DNA from: Auanema rhodensis
Lineage: Eukaryota; Nematoda; Chromadorea; Rhabditida; Rhabditidae
Direction: 5' to 3'
DNA length: 64,000 bases
Assembly (NCBI GenBank): GCA_964057225.1
Contig: CAXKVF010000075.1
Span: forward strand, 372,001 to 436,000
Position 1 is the first letter of the stretch. Each line of letters opens with the position of its first letter. Below the pieces are notes generated by a model. That model saw nothing but the letters and a program-made list of their open reading frames with translations. It was not told where the DNA came from and searched no databases. Position numbers and translations under genes: made by a program. Of this stretch, positions 13,745 through 28,088 are shown one piece after another.

Positions 13745-16700
13745 AAAAACAAATTTTTATTGATATTGGTTCATGGTAACCATGACTTTGAAATTTACGT
13801 GAACTTTAATTTATGCTAATTAAATGTACACGTGATGTGCACTCGGTATGTAACTCGCTTCACGTGAAAGATAAAGAGATGCGGTTTTCAAAATTAGATT
13901 CCCCATGTCCATATTAGTCTAAAAACAAATTTTTATTGATATTGGTGCATGGTAACCATGACTTTGAAATTTACGTGAACTTTAATTTATGCTAATTAAA
14001 TGTACACGTGATGTGCACTTGGTATGTAACTCGCTTCATCGCTTCACGTGAAAGATAAAGAGATGCGGTTTTCAAAATTAGATTCCCCATGTCCATATTA
14101 GTCTAAAAACAAATTTTTATTGATATTGCTTCATGGTAACCATGACTTTGAAATTTACGTGAACTTTAATTTATGCTAATTAAATGTACACGTGATGTGC
14201 ACTTGGTATGTAACTCGCTTCACGTGAAAGATAAAGAGATGCGGTTTTCAAAATTAGATTCCCCATGTCCATATTAGTCTAAAAAAAAATTTTTATTGAT
14301 ATTGGTTCATGGTAACCATGACTTTGAAATTTACGTGAACTTTAATTTATGCTAATTAAATGTACACGTGATGTGCACTTGGTATGTAACTCGCTTCACG
14401 TGAAAGATAAAGAGATGCGGTTTTCAAAATTAGATTCCCCATGTCCATATTAGTCTAAAAACAAATTTTTATTGATATTGGTTCATGGTAACCATGACTT
14501 TGAAATTTACGTGAACTTTAATTTATGCTAATTAAATGTACACGTGATGTGCACTCGGTATGTAACTCGCTTCACGTGAAAGATAAAGAGATGCGGTTTT
14601 CAAAATTAGATTCCCCATGTCCATATTAGTCTAAAAACAAATTTTTATTGATATTGGTGCATGGTAACCATGACTTTGAAATTTACGTGAACTTTAATTT
14701 ATGCTAATTAAATGTACACGTGATGTGCACTTGGTATGTAACTCGCTTCATCGCTTCACGTGAAAGATAAAGAGATGCGGTTTTCAAAATTAGATTCCCC
14801 ATGTCCATATTAGTCTAAAAACAAATTTTTATTGATATTGCTTCATGGTAACCATGACTTTGAAATTTACGTGAACTTTAATTTATGCTAATTAAATGTA
14901 CACGTGATGTGCACTTGGTATGTAACTCGCTTCACGTGAAAGATAAAGAGATGCGGTTTTCAAAATTAGATTCCCCATGTCCATATTAGTCTAAAAAAAA
15001 ATTTTTATTGATATTGGTTCATGGTAACCATGACTTTGACATTTACGTGAACTTTAATTTATGCTAATTAAATGTACACGTGATGTGCACTTGGTATGTA
15101 ACTCGCTTCACGTGAAAGATAAAGAGATGCGGTTTTCAAAATTAGATTCCCCATGTCCATATTAGTCTAAAAACAAATTTTTATTGATATTGGTGCATGG
15201 TAACCATGACTTTGAAATTTACGTGAACTTTAATTTATGCTAATTAAATGTACACGTGATGTGCACTTGGTATGTAACTCGCTTCACGTGAAAGATAAAG
15301 AGATGCGGTTTTCAAAATTAGATTCCCCATGTCCATATTAGTCTAAAAACAAATTTTTATTGATATTGGTGCATGGTAACCATGACTTTGACATTTACGT
15401 GAACTTTAATTTATGCTAATTAAATGTACACGTGATGTGCACTTGGTATGTAACTCTCTTCACGTGAAAGATAAAGAGATGCGGTTTTCAAAATTAGATT
15501 CCCCATGTCCATATTAGTCTAAAAACTAATTTTTATTGATATTGGTGCATGGTAACCATGACTTTGAAATTTACGTGAACTTTAATTTATGCTAATTAAA
15601 TGTACACGTGATGTGCACTTGGTATGTAACTCGCTTCACGTGAAAGATAAAGAGATGCGGTTTTCAAAATTAGATTCCCCATGTCCATATTAGTCTAAAA
15701 ACAAATTTTTATTGATATTGGTGCATGGTAACCATGACTTTGAAATTTACGTGAACTTTAATTTATGCTAATTAAATGTACACGTGATGTGCACTTGGTA
15801 TGTAACTCGCTTCACGTGAAAAATAAAGAGATGCGGTTTTCAAAATTAGATTCCCCATGTCCATATTAGTCTAAAAACAAATTTTTATTGATATTGGTGC
15901 ATGGTAACCATGACTTTGAAATTTACGTGAACTTTAATTTATGCTAATTAAATGTACACGTGATATGCACTTGGTATGTAACTCGCTTCACGTGAAAGAT
16001 AAAGAGATGCGGTTTTCAAAATTAGATTCCCCATGTCCATATTAGTCTAAAAACAAATTTTTATTGATATTGGTGCATGGTAACCATGACTTTGAAATTT
16101 ACGTGAACTTTAATTTATGCTAATTAAATGTACACGTGATGTGCACTTGGTATGTAACTCGCTTCACGTGAAAGATAAAGAGATGCGGTTTTCAAAATTA
16201 GATTCCCCATGTCCATATTAGTCTAAAAACAAATTTTTATTGATATTGGTTCATGGTAACCATGACTTTGAAATTTACGTGAACTTTAATTTATGCTAAT
16301 TAAATGTACACGTGATGTGCACTTGGTATGTAACTCGCTTCACGTGAAAGATAAAGAGATGCGGTTTTCAAAATTAGATTCCCCATGTCCATATTAGTCT
16401 AAAAACAAATTTTTATTGATATTGGTTCATGGTAACCATGACTTTGAAATTTACGTGAACTTTAATTTATGCTAATTAAATGTACACGTGATGTGCACTT
16501 GGTATGTAACTCGCTTCACGTGAAAGATAAAGAGATGCGGTTTTCAAAATTAGATTCCCCATGTCCATATTAGTCTAAAAACAAATTTTTATTGATATTG
16601 GTTCATGGTAACCATGACTTTGAAATTTACGTGAACTTTAATTTATGCTAATTAAATGTACACGTGATGTGCACTCGGTATGTAACTCGCTTCACGTGAA

Positions 16701-16936
16701 AGATAAAGAGATGCGGTTTTCAAAATTAGATTCCCCATGTCCATATTAGTCTAAAAACAAATTTTTATTGATATTGGTGCATGGTAACCATGACTTTGAA
16801 ATTTACGTGAACTTTAATTTATGCTAATTAAATGTACACGTGATGTGCACTTGGTATGTAACTCGCTTCATCGCTTCACGTGAAAGATAAAGAGATGCGG
16901 TTTTCAAAATTAGATTCCCCATGTCCATATTAGTCT

Positions 16937-17112
16937 AAAAACAAATTTTTATTGATATTGCTTCATGGTAACCATGACTTTGAAATTTACGTGAACTTTA
17001 ATTTATGCTAATTAAATGTACACGTGATGTGCACTTGGTATGTAACTCGCTTCACGTGAAAAATAAAGAGATGCGGTTTTCAAAATTAGATTCCCCATGT
17101 CCATATTAGTCT
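16937..17112. repeat. Hybrid monomer (type 1/6) at a crossover junction
   Basis: The monomer starts with GCTTC (type 1) and ends with GAAAAATAAAG (type 6), and is followed by type 7 (GATATGCAC). Joining 1 to 6 removes five monomers and yields the 7-monomer unit ending at the 184-bp marker at 18103. The same hybrid occurs at 20833-21008, before the second 7-mer. The breakpoint therefore most likely arose once and was then copied. Confidence 0.8.
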
Positions 17113-20100
17113 AAAAACAAATTTTTATTGATATTGGTGCATGGTAACCATGACTTTGAAATTTACGTGAACTTTAATTTATGCTAATTAAATGTACACG
17201 TGATATGCACTTGGTATGTAACTCGCTTCACGTGAAAGATAAAGAGATGCGGTTTTCAAAATTAGATTCCCCATGTCCATATTAGTCTAAAAACAAATTT
17301 TTATTGATATTGGTGCATGGTAACCATGACTTTGAAATTTACGTGAACTTTAATTTATGCTAATTAAATGTACACGTGATGTGCACTTGGTATGTAACTC
17401 GCTTCACGTGAAAGATAAAGAGATGCGGTTTTCAAAATTAGATTCCCCATGTCCATATTAGTCTAAAAACAAATTTTTATTGATATTGGTTCATGGTAAC
17501 CATGACTTTGAAATTTACGTGAACTTTAATTTATGCTAATTAAATGTACACGTGATGTGCACTTGGTATGTAACTCGCTTCACGTGAAAGATAAAGAGAT
17601 GCGGTTTTCAAAATTAGATTCCCCATGTCCATATTAGTCTAAAAACAAATTTTTATTGATATTGGTTCATGGTAACCATGACTTTGAAATTTACGTGAAC
17701 TTTAATTTATGCTAATTAAATGTACACGTGATGTGCACTTGGTATGTAACTCGCTTCACGTGAAAGATAAAGAGATGCGGTTTTCAAAATTAGATTCCCC
17801 ATGTCCATATTAGTCTAAAAACAAATTTTTATTGATATTGGTTCATGGTAACCATGACTTTGAAATTTACGTGAACTTTAATTTATGCTAATTAAATGTA
17901 CACGTGATGTGCACTCGGTATGTAACTCGCTTCACGTGAAAGATAAAGAGATGCGGTTTTCAAAATTAGATTCCCCATGTCCATATTAGTCTAAAAACAA
18001 ATTTTTATTGATATTGGTGCATGGTAACCATGACTTTGAAATTTACGTGAACTTTAATTTATGCTAATTAAATGTACACGTGATGTGCACTTGGTATGTA
18101 ACTCGCTTCATCGCTTCACGTGAAAGATAAAGAGATGCGGTTTTCAAAATTAGATTCCCCATGTCCATATTAGTCTAAAAACAAATTTTTATTGATATTG
18201 GTTCATGGTAACCATGACTTTGAAATTTACGTGAACTTTAATTTATGCTAATTAAATGTACACGTGATGTGCACTTGGTATGTAACTCGCTTCACGTGAA
18301 AGATAAAGAGATGCGGTTTTCAAAATTAGATTCCCCATGTCCATATTAGTCTAAAAACAAATTTTTATTGATATTGGTTCATGGTAACCATGACTTTGAA
18401 ATTTACGTGAACTTTAATTTATGCTAATTAAATGTACACGTGATGTGCACTCGGTATGTAACTCGCTTCACGTGAAAGATAAAGAGATGCGGTTTTCAAA
18501 ATTAGATTCCCCATGTCCATATTAGTCTAAAAACAAATTTTTATTGATATTGGTGCATGGTAACCATGACTTTGAAATTTACGTGAACTTTAATTTATGC
18601 TAATTAAATGTACACGTGATGTGCACTTGGTATGTAACTCGCTTCATCGCTTCACGTGAAAGATAAAGAGATGCGGTTTTCAAAATTAGATTCCCCATGT
18701 CCATATTAGTCTAAAAACAAATTTTTATTGATATTGCTTCATGGTAACCATGACTTTGAAATTTACGTGAACTTTAATTTATGCTAATTAAATGTACACG
18801 TGATGTGCACTTGGTATGTAACTCGCTTCACGTGAAAGATAAAGAGATGCGGTTTTCAAAATTAGATTCCCCATGTCCATATTAGTCTAAAAAAAAATTT
18901 TTATTGATATTGGTTCATGGTAACCATGACTTTGACATTTACGTGAACTTTAATTTATGCTAATTAAATGTACACGTGATGTGCACTTGGTATGTAACTC
19001 GCTTCACGTGAAAGATAAAGAGATGCGGTTTTCAAAATTAGATTCCCCATGTCCATATTAGTCTAAAAACAAATTTTTATTGATATTGGTGCATGGTAAC
19101 CATGACTTTGAAATTTACGTGAACTTTAATTTATGCTAATTAAATGTACACGTGATGTGCACTTGGTATGTAACTCGCTTCACGTGAAAGATAAAGAGAT
19201 GCGGTTTTCAAAATTAGATTCCCCATGTCCATATTAGTCTAAAAACAAATTTTTATTGATATTGGTGCATGGTAACCATGACTTTGACATTTACGTGAAC
19301 TTTAATTTATGCTAATTAAATGTACACGTGATGTGCACTTGGTATGTAACTCTCTTCACGTGAAAGATAAAGAGATGCGGTTTTCAAAATTAGATTCCCC
19401 ATGTCCATATTAGTCTAAAAACTAATTTTTATTGATATTGGTGCATGGTAACCATGACTTTGAAATTTACGTGAACTTTAATTTATGCTAATTAAATGTA
19501 CACGTGATGTGCACTTGGTATGTAACTCGCTTCACGTGAAAGATAAAGAGATGCGGTTTTCAAAATTAGATTCCCCATGTCCATATTAGTCTAAAAACAA
19601 ATTTTTATTGATATTGGTGCATGGTAACCATGACTTTGAAATTTACGTGAACTTTAATTTATGCTAATTAAATGTACACGTGATGTGCACTTGGTATGTA
19701 ACTCGCTTCACGTGAAAAATAAAGAGATGCGGTTTTCAAAATTAGATTCCCCATGTCCATATTAGTCTAAAAACAAATTTTTATTGATATTGGTGCATGG
19801 TAACCATGACTTTGAAATTTACGTGAACTTTAATTTATGCTAATTAAATGTACACGTGATATGCACTTGGTATGTAACTCGCTTCACGTGAAAGATAAAG
19901 AGATGCGGTTTTCAAAATTAGATTCCCCATGTCCATATTAGTCTAAAAACAAATTTTTATTGATATTGGTGCATGGTAACCATGACTTTGAAATTTACGT
20001 GAACTTTAATTTATGCTAATTAAATGTACACGTGATGTGCACTTGGTATGTAACTCGCTTCACGTGAAAGATAAAGAGATGCGGTTTTCAAAATTAGATT

Positions 20101-23100
20101 CCCCATGTCCATATTAGTCTAAAAACAAATTTTTATTGATATTGGTTCATGGTAACCATGACTTTGAAATTTACGTGAACTTTAATTTATGCTAATTAAA
20201 TGTACACGTGATGTGCACTTGGTATGTAACTCGCTTCACGTGAAAGATAAAGAGATGCGGTTTTCAAAATTAGATTCCCCATGTCCATATTAGTCTAAAA
20301 ACAAATTTTTATTGATATTGGTTCATGGTAACCATGACTTTGAAATTTACGTGAACTTTAATTTATGCTAATTAAATGTACACGTGATGTGCACTTGGTA
20401 TGTAACTCGCTTCACGTGAAAGATAAAGAGATGCGGTTTTCAAAATTAGATTCCCCATGTCCATATTAGTCTAAAAACAAATTTTTATTGATATTGGTTC
20501 ATGGTAACCATGACTTTGAAATTTACGTGAACTTTAATTTATGCTAATTAAATGTACACGTGATGTGCACTCGGTATGTAACTCGCTTCACGTGAAAGAT
20601 AAAGAGATGCGGTTTTCAAAATTAGATTCCCCATGTCCATATTAGTCTAAAAACAAATTTTTATTGATATTGGTGCATGGTAACCATGACTTTGAAATTT
20701 ACGTGAACTTTAATTTATGCTAATTAAATGTACACGTGATGTGCACTTGGTATGTAACTCGCTTCATCGCTTCACGTGAAAGATAAAGAGATGCGGTTTT
20801 CAAAATTAGATTCCCCATGTCCATATTAGTCTAAAAACAAATTTTTATTGATATTGCTTCATGGTAACCATGACTTTGAAATTTACGTGAACTTTAATTT
20901 ATGCTAATTAAATGTACACGTGATGTGCACTTGGTATGTAACTCGCTTCACGTGAAAAATAAAGAGATGCGGTTTTCAAAATTAGATTCCCCATGTCCAT
21001 ATTAGTCTAAAAACAAATTTTTATTGATATTGGTGCATGGTAACCATGACTTTGAAATTTACGTGAACTTTAATTTATGCTAATTAAATGTACACGTGAT
21101 ATGCACTTGGTATGTAACTCGCTTCACGTGAAAGATAAAGAGATGCGGTTTTCAAAATTAGATTCCCCATGTCCATATTAGTCTAAAAACAAATTTTTAT
21201 TGATATTGGTGCATGGTAACCATGACTTTGAAATTTACGTGAACTTTAATTTATGCTAATTAAATGTACACGTGATGTGCACTTGGTATGTAACTCGCTT
21301 CACGTGAAAGATAAAGAGATGCGGTTTTCAAAATTAGATTCCCCATGTCCATATTAGTCTAAAAACAAATTTTTATTGATATTGGTTCATGGTAACCATG
21401 ACTTTGAAATTTACGTGAACTTTAATTTATGCTAATTAAATGTACACGTGATGTGCACTTGGTATGTAACTCGCTTCACGTGAAAGATAAAGAGATGCGG
21501 TTTTCAAAATTAGATTCCCCATGTCCATATTAGTCTAAAAACAAATTTTTATTGATATTGGTTCATGGTAACCATGACTTTGAAATTTACGTGAACTTTA
21601 ATTTATGCTAATTAAATGTACACGTGATGTGCACTTGGTATGTAACTCGCTTCACGTGAAAGATAAAGAGATGCGGTTTTCAAAATTAGATTCCCCATGT
21701 CCATATTAGTCTAAAAACAAATTTTTATTGATATTGGTTCATGGTAACCATGACTTTGAAATTTACGTGAACTTTAATTTATGCTAATTAAATGTACACG
21801 TGATGTGCACTCGGTATGTAACTCGCTTCACGTGAAAGATAAAGAGATGCGGTTTTCAAAATTAGATTCCCCATGTCCATATTAGTCTAAAAACAAATTT
21901 TTATTGATATTGGTGCATGGTAACCATGACTTTGAAATTTACGTGAACTTTAATTTATGCTAATTAAATGTACACGTGATGTGCACTTGGTATGTAACTC
22001 GCTTCATCGCTTCACGTGAAAGATAAAGAGATGCGGTTTTCAAAATTAGATTCCCCATGTCCATATTAGTCTAAAAACAAATTTTTATTGATATTGCTTC
22101 ATGGTAACCATGACTTTGAAATTTACGTGAACTTTAATTTATGCTAATTAAATGTACACGTGATGTGCACTTGGTATGTAACTCGCTTCACGTGAAAGAT
22201 AAAGAGATGCGGTTTTCAAAATTAGATTCCCCATGTCCATATTAGTCTAAAAAAAAATTTTTATTGATATTGGTTCATGGTAACCATGACTTTGACATTT
22301 ACGTGAACTTTAATTTATGCTAATTAAATGTACACGTGATGTGCACTTGGTATGTAACTCGCTTCACGTGAAAGATAAAGAGATGCGGTTTTCAAAATTA
22401 GATTCCCCATGTCCATATTAGTCTAAAAACAAATTTTTATTGATATTGGTGCATGGTAACCATGACTTTGAAATTTACGTGAACTTTAATTTATGCTAAT
22501 TAAATGTACACGTGATGTGCACTTGGTATGTAACTCGCTTCACGTGAAAGATAAAGAGATGCGGTTTTCAAAATTAGATTCCCCATGTCCATATTAGTCT
22601 AAAAACAAATTTTTATTGATATTGGTGCATGGTAACCATGACTTTGACATTTACGTGAACTTTAATTTATGCTAATTAAATGTACACGTGATGTGCACTT
22701 GGTATGTAACTCTCTTCACGTGAAAGATAAAGAGATGCGGTTTTCAAAATTAGATTCCCCATGTCCATATTAGTCTAAAAACTAATTTTTATTGATATTG
22801 GTGCATGGTAACCATGACTTTGAAATTTACGTGAACTTTAATTTATGCTAATTAAATGTACACGTGATGTGCACTTGGTATGTAACTCGCTTCACGTGAA
22901 AGATAAAGAGATGCGGTTTTCAAAATTAGATTCCCCATGTCCATATTAGTCTAAAAACAAATTTTTATTGATATTGGTGCATGGTAACCATGACTTTGAA
23001 ATTTACGTGAACTTTAATTTATGCTAATTAAATGTACACGTGATGTGCACTTGGTATGTAACTCGCTTCACGTGAAAAATAAAGAGATGCGGTTTTCAAA

Positions 23101-26100
23101 ATTAGATTCCCCATGTCCATATTAGTCTAAAAACAAATTTTTATTGATATTGGTGCATGGTAACCATGACTTTGAAATTTACGTGAACTTTAATTTATGC
23201 TAATTAAATGTACACGTGATATGCACTTGGTATGTAACTCGCTTCACGTGAAAGATAAAGAGATGCGGTTTTCAAAATTAGATTCCCCATGTCCATATTA
23301 GTCTAAAAACAAATTTTTATTGATATTGGTGCATGGTAACCATGACTTTGAAATTTACGTGAACTTTAATTTATGCTAATTAAATGTACACGTGATGTGC
23401 ACTTGGTATGTAACTCGCTTCACGTGAAAGATAAAGAGATGCGGTTTTCAAAATTAGATTCCCCATGTCCATATTAGTCTAAAAACAAATTTTTATTGAT
23501 ATTGGTTCATGGTAACCATGACTTTGAAATTTACGTGAACTTTAATTTATGCTAATTAAATGTACACGTGATGTGCACTTGGTATGTAACTCGCTTCACG
23601 TGAAAGATAAAGAGATGCGGTTTTCAAAATTAGATTCCCCATGTCCATATTAGTCTGAAAACAAATTTTTATTGATATTGGTTCATGGTAACCATGACTT
23701 TGAAATTTACGTGAACTTTAATTTATGCTAATTAAATGTACACGTGATGTGCACTTGGTATGTAACTCGCTTCACGTGAAAGATAAAGAGATGCGGTTTT
23801 CAAAATTAGATTCCCCATGTCCATATTAGTCTAAAAACAAATTTTTATTGATATTGGTTCATGGTAACCATGACTTTGAAATTTACGTGAACTTTAATTT
23901 ATGCTAATTAAATGTACACGTGATGTGCACTCGGTATGTAACTCGCTTCACGTGAAAGATAAAGAGATGCGGTTTTCAAAATTAGATTCCCCATGTCCAT
24001 ATTAGTCTAAAAACAAATTTTTATTGATATTGGTGCATGGTAACCATGACTTTGAAATTTACGTGAACTTTAATTTATGCTAATTAAATGTACACGTGAT
24101 GTGCACTTGGTATGTAACTCGCTTCATCGCTTCACGTGAAAGATAAAGAGATGCGGTTTTCAAAATTAGATTCCCCATGTCCATATTAGTCTAAAAACAA
24201 ATTTTTATTGATATTGCTTCATGGTAACCATGACTTTGAAATTTACGTGAACTTTAATTTATGCTAATTAAATGTACACGTGATGTGCACTTGGTATGTA
24301 ACTCGCTTCACGTGAAAGATAAAGAGATGCGGTTTTCAAAATTAGATTCCCCATGTCCATATTAGTCTAAAAAAAAATTTTTATTGATATTGGTTCATGG
24401 TAACCATGACTTTGAAATTTACGTGAACTTTAATTTATGCTAATTAAATGTACACGTGATGTGCACTTGGTATGTAACTCGCTTCACGTGAAAGATAAAG
24501 AGATGCGGTTTTCAAAATTAGATTCCCCATGTCCATATTAGTCTAAAAACAAATTTTTATTGATATTGGTTCATGGTAACCATGACTTTGAAATTTACGT
24601 GAACTTTAATTTATGCTAATTAAATGTACACGTGATGTGCACTCGGTATGTAACTCGCTTCACGTGAAAGATAAAGAGATGCGGTTTTCAAAATTAGATT
24701 CCCCATGTCCATATTAGTCTAAAAACAAATTTTTATTGATATTGGTGCATGGTAACCATGACTTTGAAATTTACGTGAACTTTAATTTATGCTAATTAAA
24801 TGTACACGTGATGTGCACTTGGTATGTAACTCGCTTCATCGCTTCACGTGAAAGATAAAGAGATGCGGTTTTCAAAATTAGATTCCCCATGTCCATATTA
24901 GTCTAAAAACAAATTTTTATTGATATTGCTTCATGGTAACCATGACTTTGAAATTTACGTGAACTTTAATTTATGCTAATTAAATGTACACGTGATGTGC
25001 ACTTGGTATGTAACTCGCTTCACGTGAAAGATAAAGAGATGCGGTTTTCAAAATTAGATTCCCCATGTCCATATTAGTCTAAAAACAAATTTTTATTGAT
25101 ATTGGTTCATGGTAACCATGACTTTGAAATTTACGTGAACTTTAATTTATGCTAATTAAATGTACACGTGATGTGCACTCGGTATGTAACTCGCTTCACG
25201 TGAAAGATAAAGAGATGCGGTTTTCAAAATTAGATTCCCCATGTCCATATTAGTCTAAAAACAAATTTTTATTGATATTGGTGCATGGTAACCATGACTT
25301 TGAAATTTACGTGAACTTTAATTTATGCTAATTAAATGTACACGTGATGTGCACTTGGTATGTAACTCGCTTCATCGCTTCACGTGAAAGATAAAGAGAT
25401 GCGGTTTTCAAAATTAGATTCCCCATGTCCATATTAGTCTAAAAACAAATTTTTATTGATATTGCTTCATGGTAACCATGACTTTGAAATTTACGTGAAC
25501 TTTAATTTATGCTAATTAAATGTACACGTGATGTGCACTTGGTATGTAACTCGCTTCACGTGAAAGATAAAGAGATGCGGTTTTCAAAATTAGATTCCCC
25601 ATGTCCATATTAGTCTAAAAAAAAATTTTTATTGATATTGGTTCATGGTAACCATGACTTTGACATTTACGTGAACTTTAATTTATGCTAATTAAATGTA
25701 CACGTGATGTGCACTTGGTATGTAACTCGCTTCACGTGAAAGATAAAGAGATGCGGTTTTCAAAATTAGATTCCCCATGTCCATATTAGTCTAAAAACAA
25801 ATTTTTATTGATATTGGTGCATGGTAACCATGACTTTGAAATTTACGTGAACTTTAATTTATGCTAATTAAATGTACACGTGATGTGCACTTGGTATGTA
25901 ACTCGCTTCACGTGAAAGATAAAGAGATGCGGTTTTCAAAATTAGATTCCCCATGTCCATATTAGTCTAAAAACAAATTTTTATTGATATTGGTGCATGG
26001 TAACCATGACTTTGACATTTACGTGAACTTTAATTTATGCTAATTAAATGTACACGTGATGTGCACTTGGTATGTAACTCTCTTCACGTGAAAGATAAAG

Positions 26101-28088
26101 AGATGCGGTTTTCAAAATTAGATTCCCCATGTCCATATTAGTCTAAAAACTAATTTTTATTGATATTGGTGCATGGTAACCATGACTTTGAAATTTACGT
26201 GAACTTTAATTTATGCTAATTAAATGTACACGTGATGTGCACTTGGTATGTAACTCGCTTCACGTGAAAGATAAAGAGATGCGGTTTTCAAAATTAGATT
26301 CCCCATGTCCATATTAGTCTAAAAACAAATTTTTATTGATATTGGTGCATGGTAACCATGACTTTGAAATTTACGTGAACTTTAATTTATGCTAATTAAA
26401 TGTACACGTGATGTGCACTTGGTATGTAACTCGCTTCACGTGAAAAATAAAGAGATGCGGTTTTCAAAATTAGATTCCCCATGTCCATATTAGTCTAAAA
26501 ACAAATTTTTATTGATATTGGTGCATGGTAACCATGACTTTGAAATTTACGTGAACTTTAATTTATGCTAATTAAATGTACACGTGATATGCACTTGGTA
26601 TGTAACTCGCTTCACGTGAAAGATAAAGAGATGCGGTTTTCAAAATTAGATTCCCCATGTCCATATTAGTCTAAAAACAAATTTTTATTGATATTGGTGC
26701 ATGGTAACCATGACTTTGAAATTTACGTGAACTTTAATTTATGCTAATTAAATGTACACGTGATGTGCACTTGGTATGTAACTCGCTTCACGTGAAAGAT
26801 AAAGAGATGCGGTTTTCAAAATTAGATTCCCCATGTCCATATTAGTCTAAAAACAAATTTTTATTGATATTGGTTCATGGTAACCATGACTTTGAAATTT
26901 ACGTGAACTTTAATTTATGCTAATTAAATGTACACGTGATGTGCACTTGGTATGTAACTCGCTTCACGTGAAAGATAAAGAGATGCGGTTTTCAAAATTA
27001 GATTCCCCATGTCCATATTAGTCTAAAAACAAATTTTTATTGATATTGGTTCATGGTAACCATGACTTTGAAATTTACGTGAACTTTAATTTATGCTAAT
27101 TAAATGTACACGTGATGTGCACTTGGTATGTAACTCGCTTCACGTGAAAGATAAAGAGATGCGGTTTTCAAAATTAGATTCCCCATGTCCATATTAGTCT
27201 AAAAACAAATTTTTATTGATATTGGTTCATGGTAACCATGACTTTGAAATTTACGTGAACTTTAATTTATGCTAATTAAATGTACACGTGATGTGCACTC
27301 GGTATGTAACTCGCTTCACGTGAAAGATAAAGAGATGCGGTTTTCAAAATTAGATTCCCCATGTCCATATTAGTCTAAAAACAAATTTTTATTGATATTG
27401 GTGCATGGTAACCATGACTTTGAAATTTACGTGAACTTTAATTTATGCTAATTAAATGTACACGTGATGTGCACTTGGTATGTAACTCGCTTCATCGCTT
27501 CACGTGAAAGATAAAGAGATGCGGTTTTCAAAATTAGATTCCCCATGTCCATATTAGTCTAAAAACAAATTTTTATTGATATTGCTTCATGGTAACCATG
27601 ACTTTGAAATTTACGTGAACTTTAATTTATGCTAATTAAATGTACACGTGATGTGCACTTGGTATGTAACTCGCTTCACGTGAAAGATAAAGAGATGCGG
27701 TTTTCAAAATTAGATTCCCCATGTCCATATTAGTCTAAAAAAAAATTTTTATTGATATTGGTTCATGGTAACCATGACTTTGACATTTACGTGAACTTTA
27801 ATTTATGCTAATTAAATGTACACGTGATGTGCACTTGGTATGTAACTCGCTTCACGTGAAAGATAAAGAGATGCGGTTTTCAAAATTAGATTCCCCATGT
27901 CCATATTAGTCTAAAAACAAATTTTTATTGATATTGGTGCATGGTAACCATGACTTTGAAATTTACGTGAACTTTAATTTATGCTAATTAAATGTACACG
28001 TGATGTGCACTTGGTATGTAACTCGCTTCACGTGAAAGATAAAGAGATGCGGTTTTCAAAATTAGATTCACCATGTCCATATTAGTCT

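Larger units (their letters stand above)
9681..28088. repeat. HOR B: 12-monomer (2,120 bp) higher-order repeat with shortened variants
   Basis: The full unit is eleven 176-bp monomers plus one of 184 bp. Ordered monomer types are: 1 GCTTC; 2 nine-A start with GACATT; 3 GGTGC; 4 GACATT plus TCTCTTCACG; 5 CTAATTTTT; 6 GAAAAATAAAG; 7 GATATGCAC; 8 GGTGC; 9 and 10 GGTTC; 11 GGTTC with CACTCGG; 12 the 184-bp monomer. The block starts at type 4. Spacing of successive 184-bp markers then gives 12, 4, 4, 12, 7, 3, 12, 7, 12, 4, 3 and 12 monomers (2120, 712, 1240 and 536 bp). It closes with types 1, 2 and 3. The short units derive from the 12-mer by loss of whole monomers. Confidence 0.92.
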
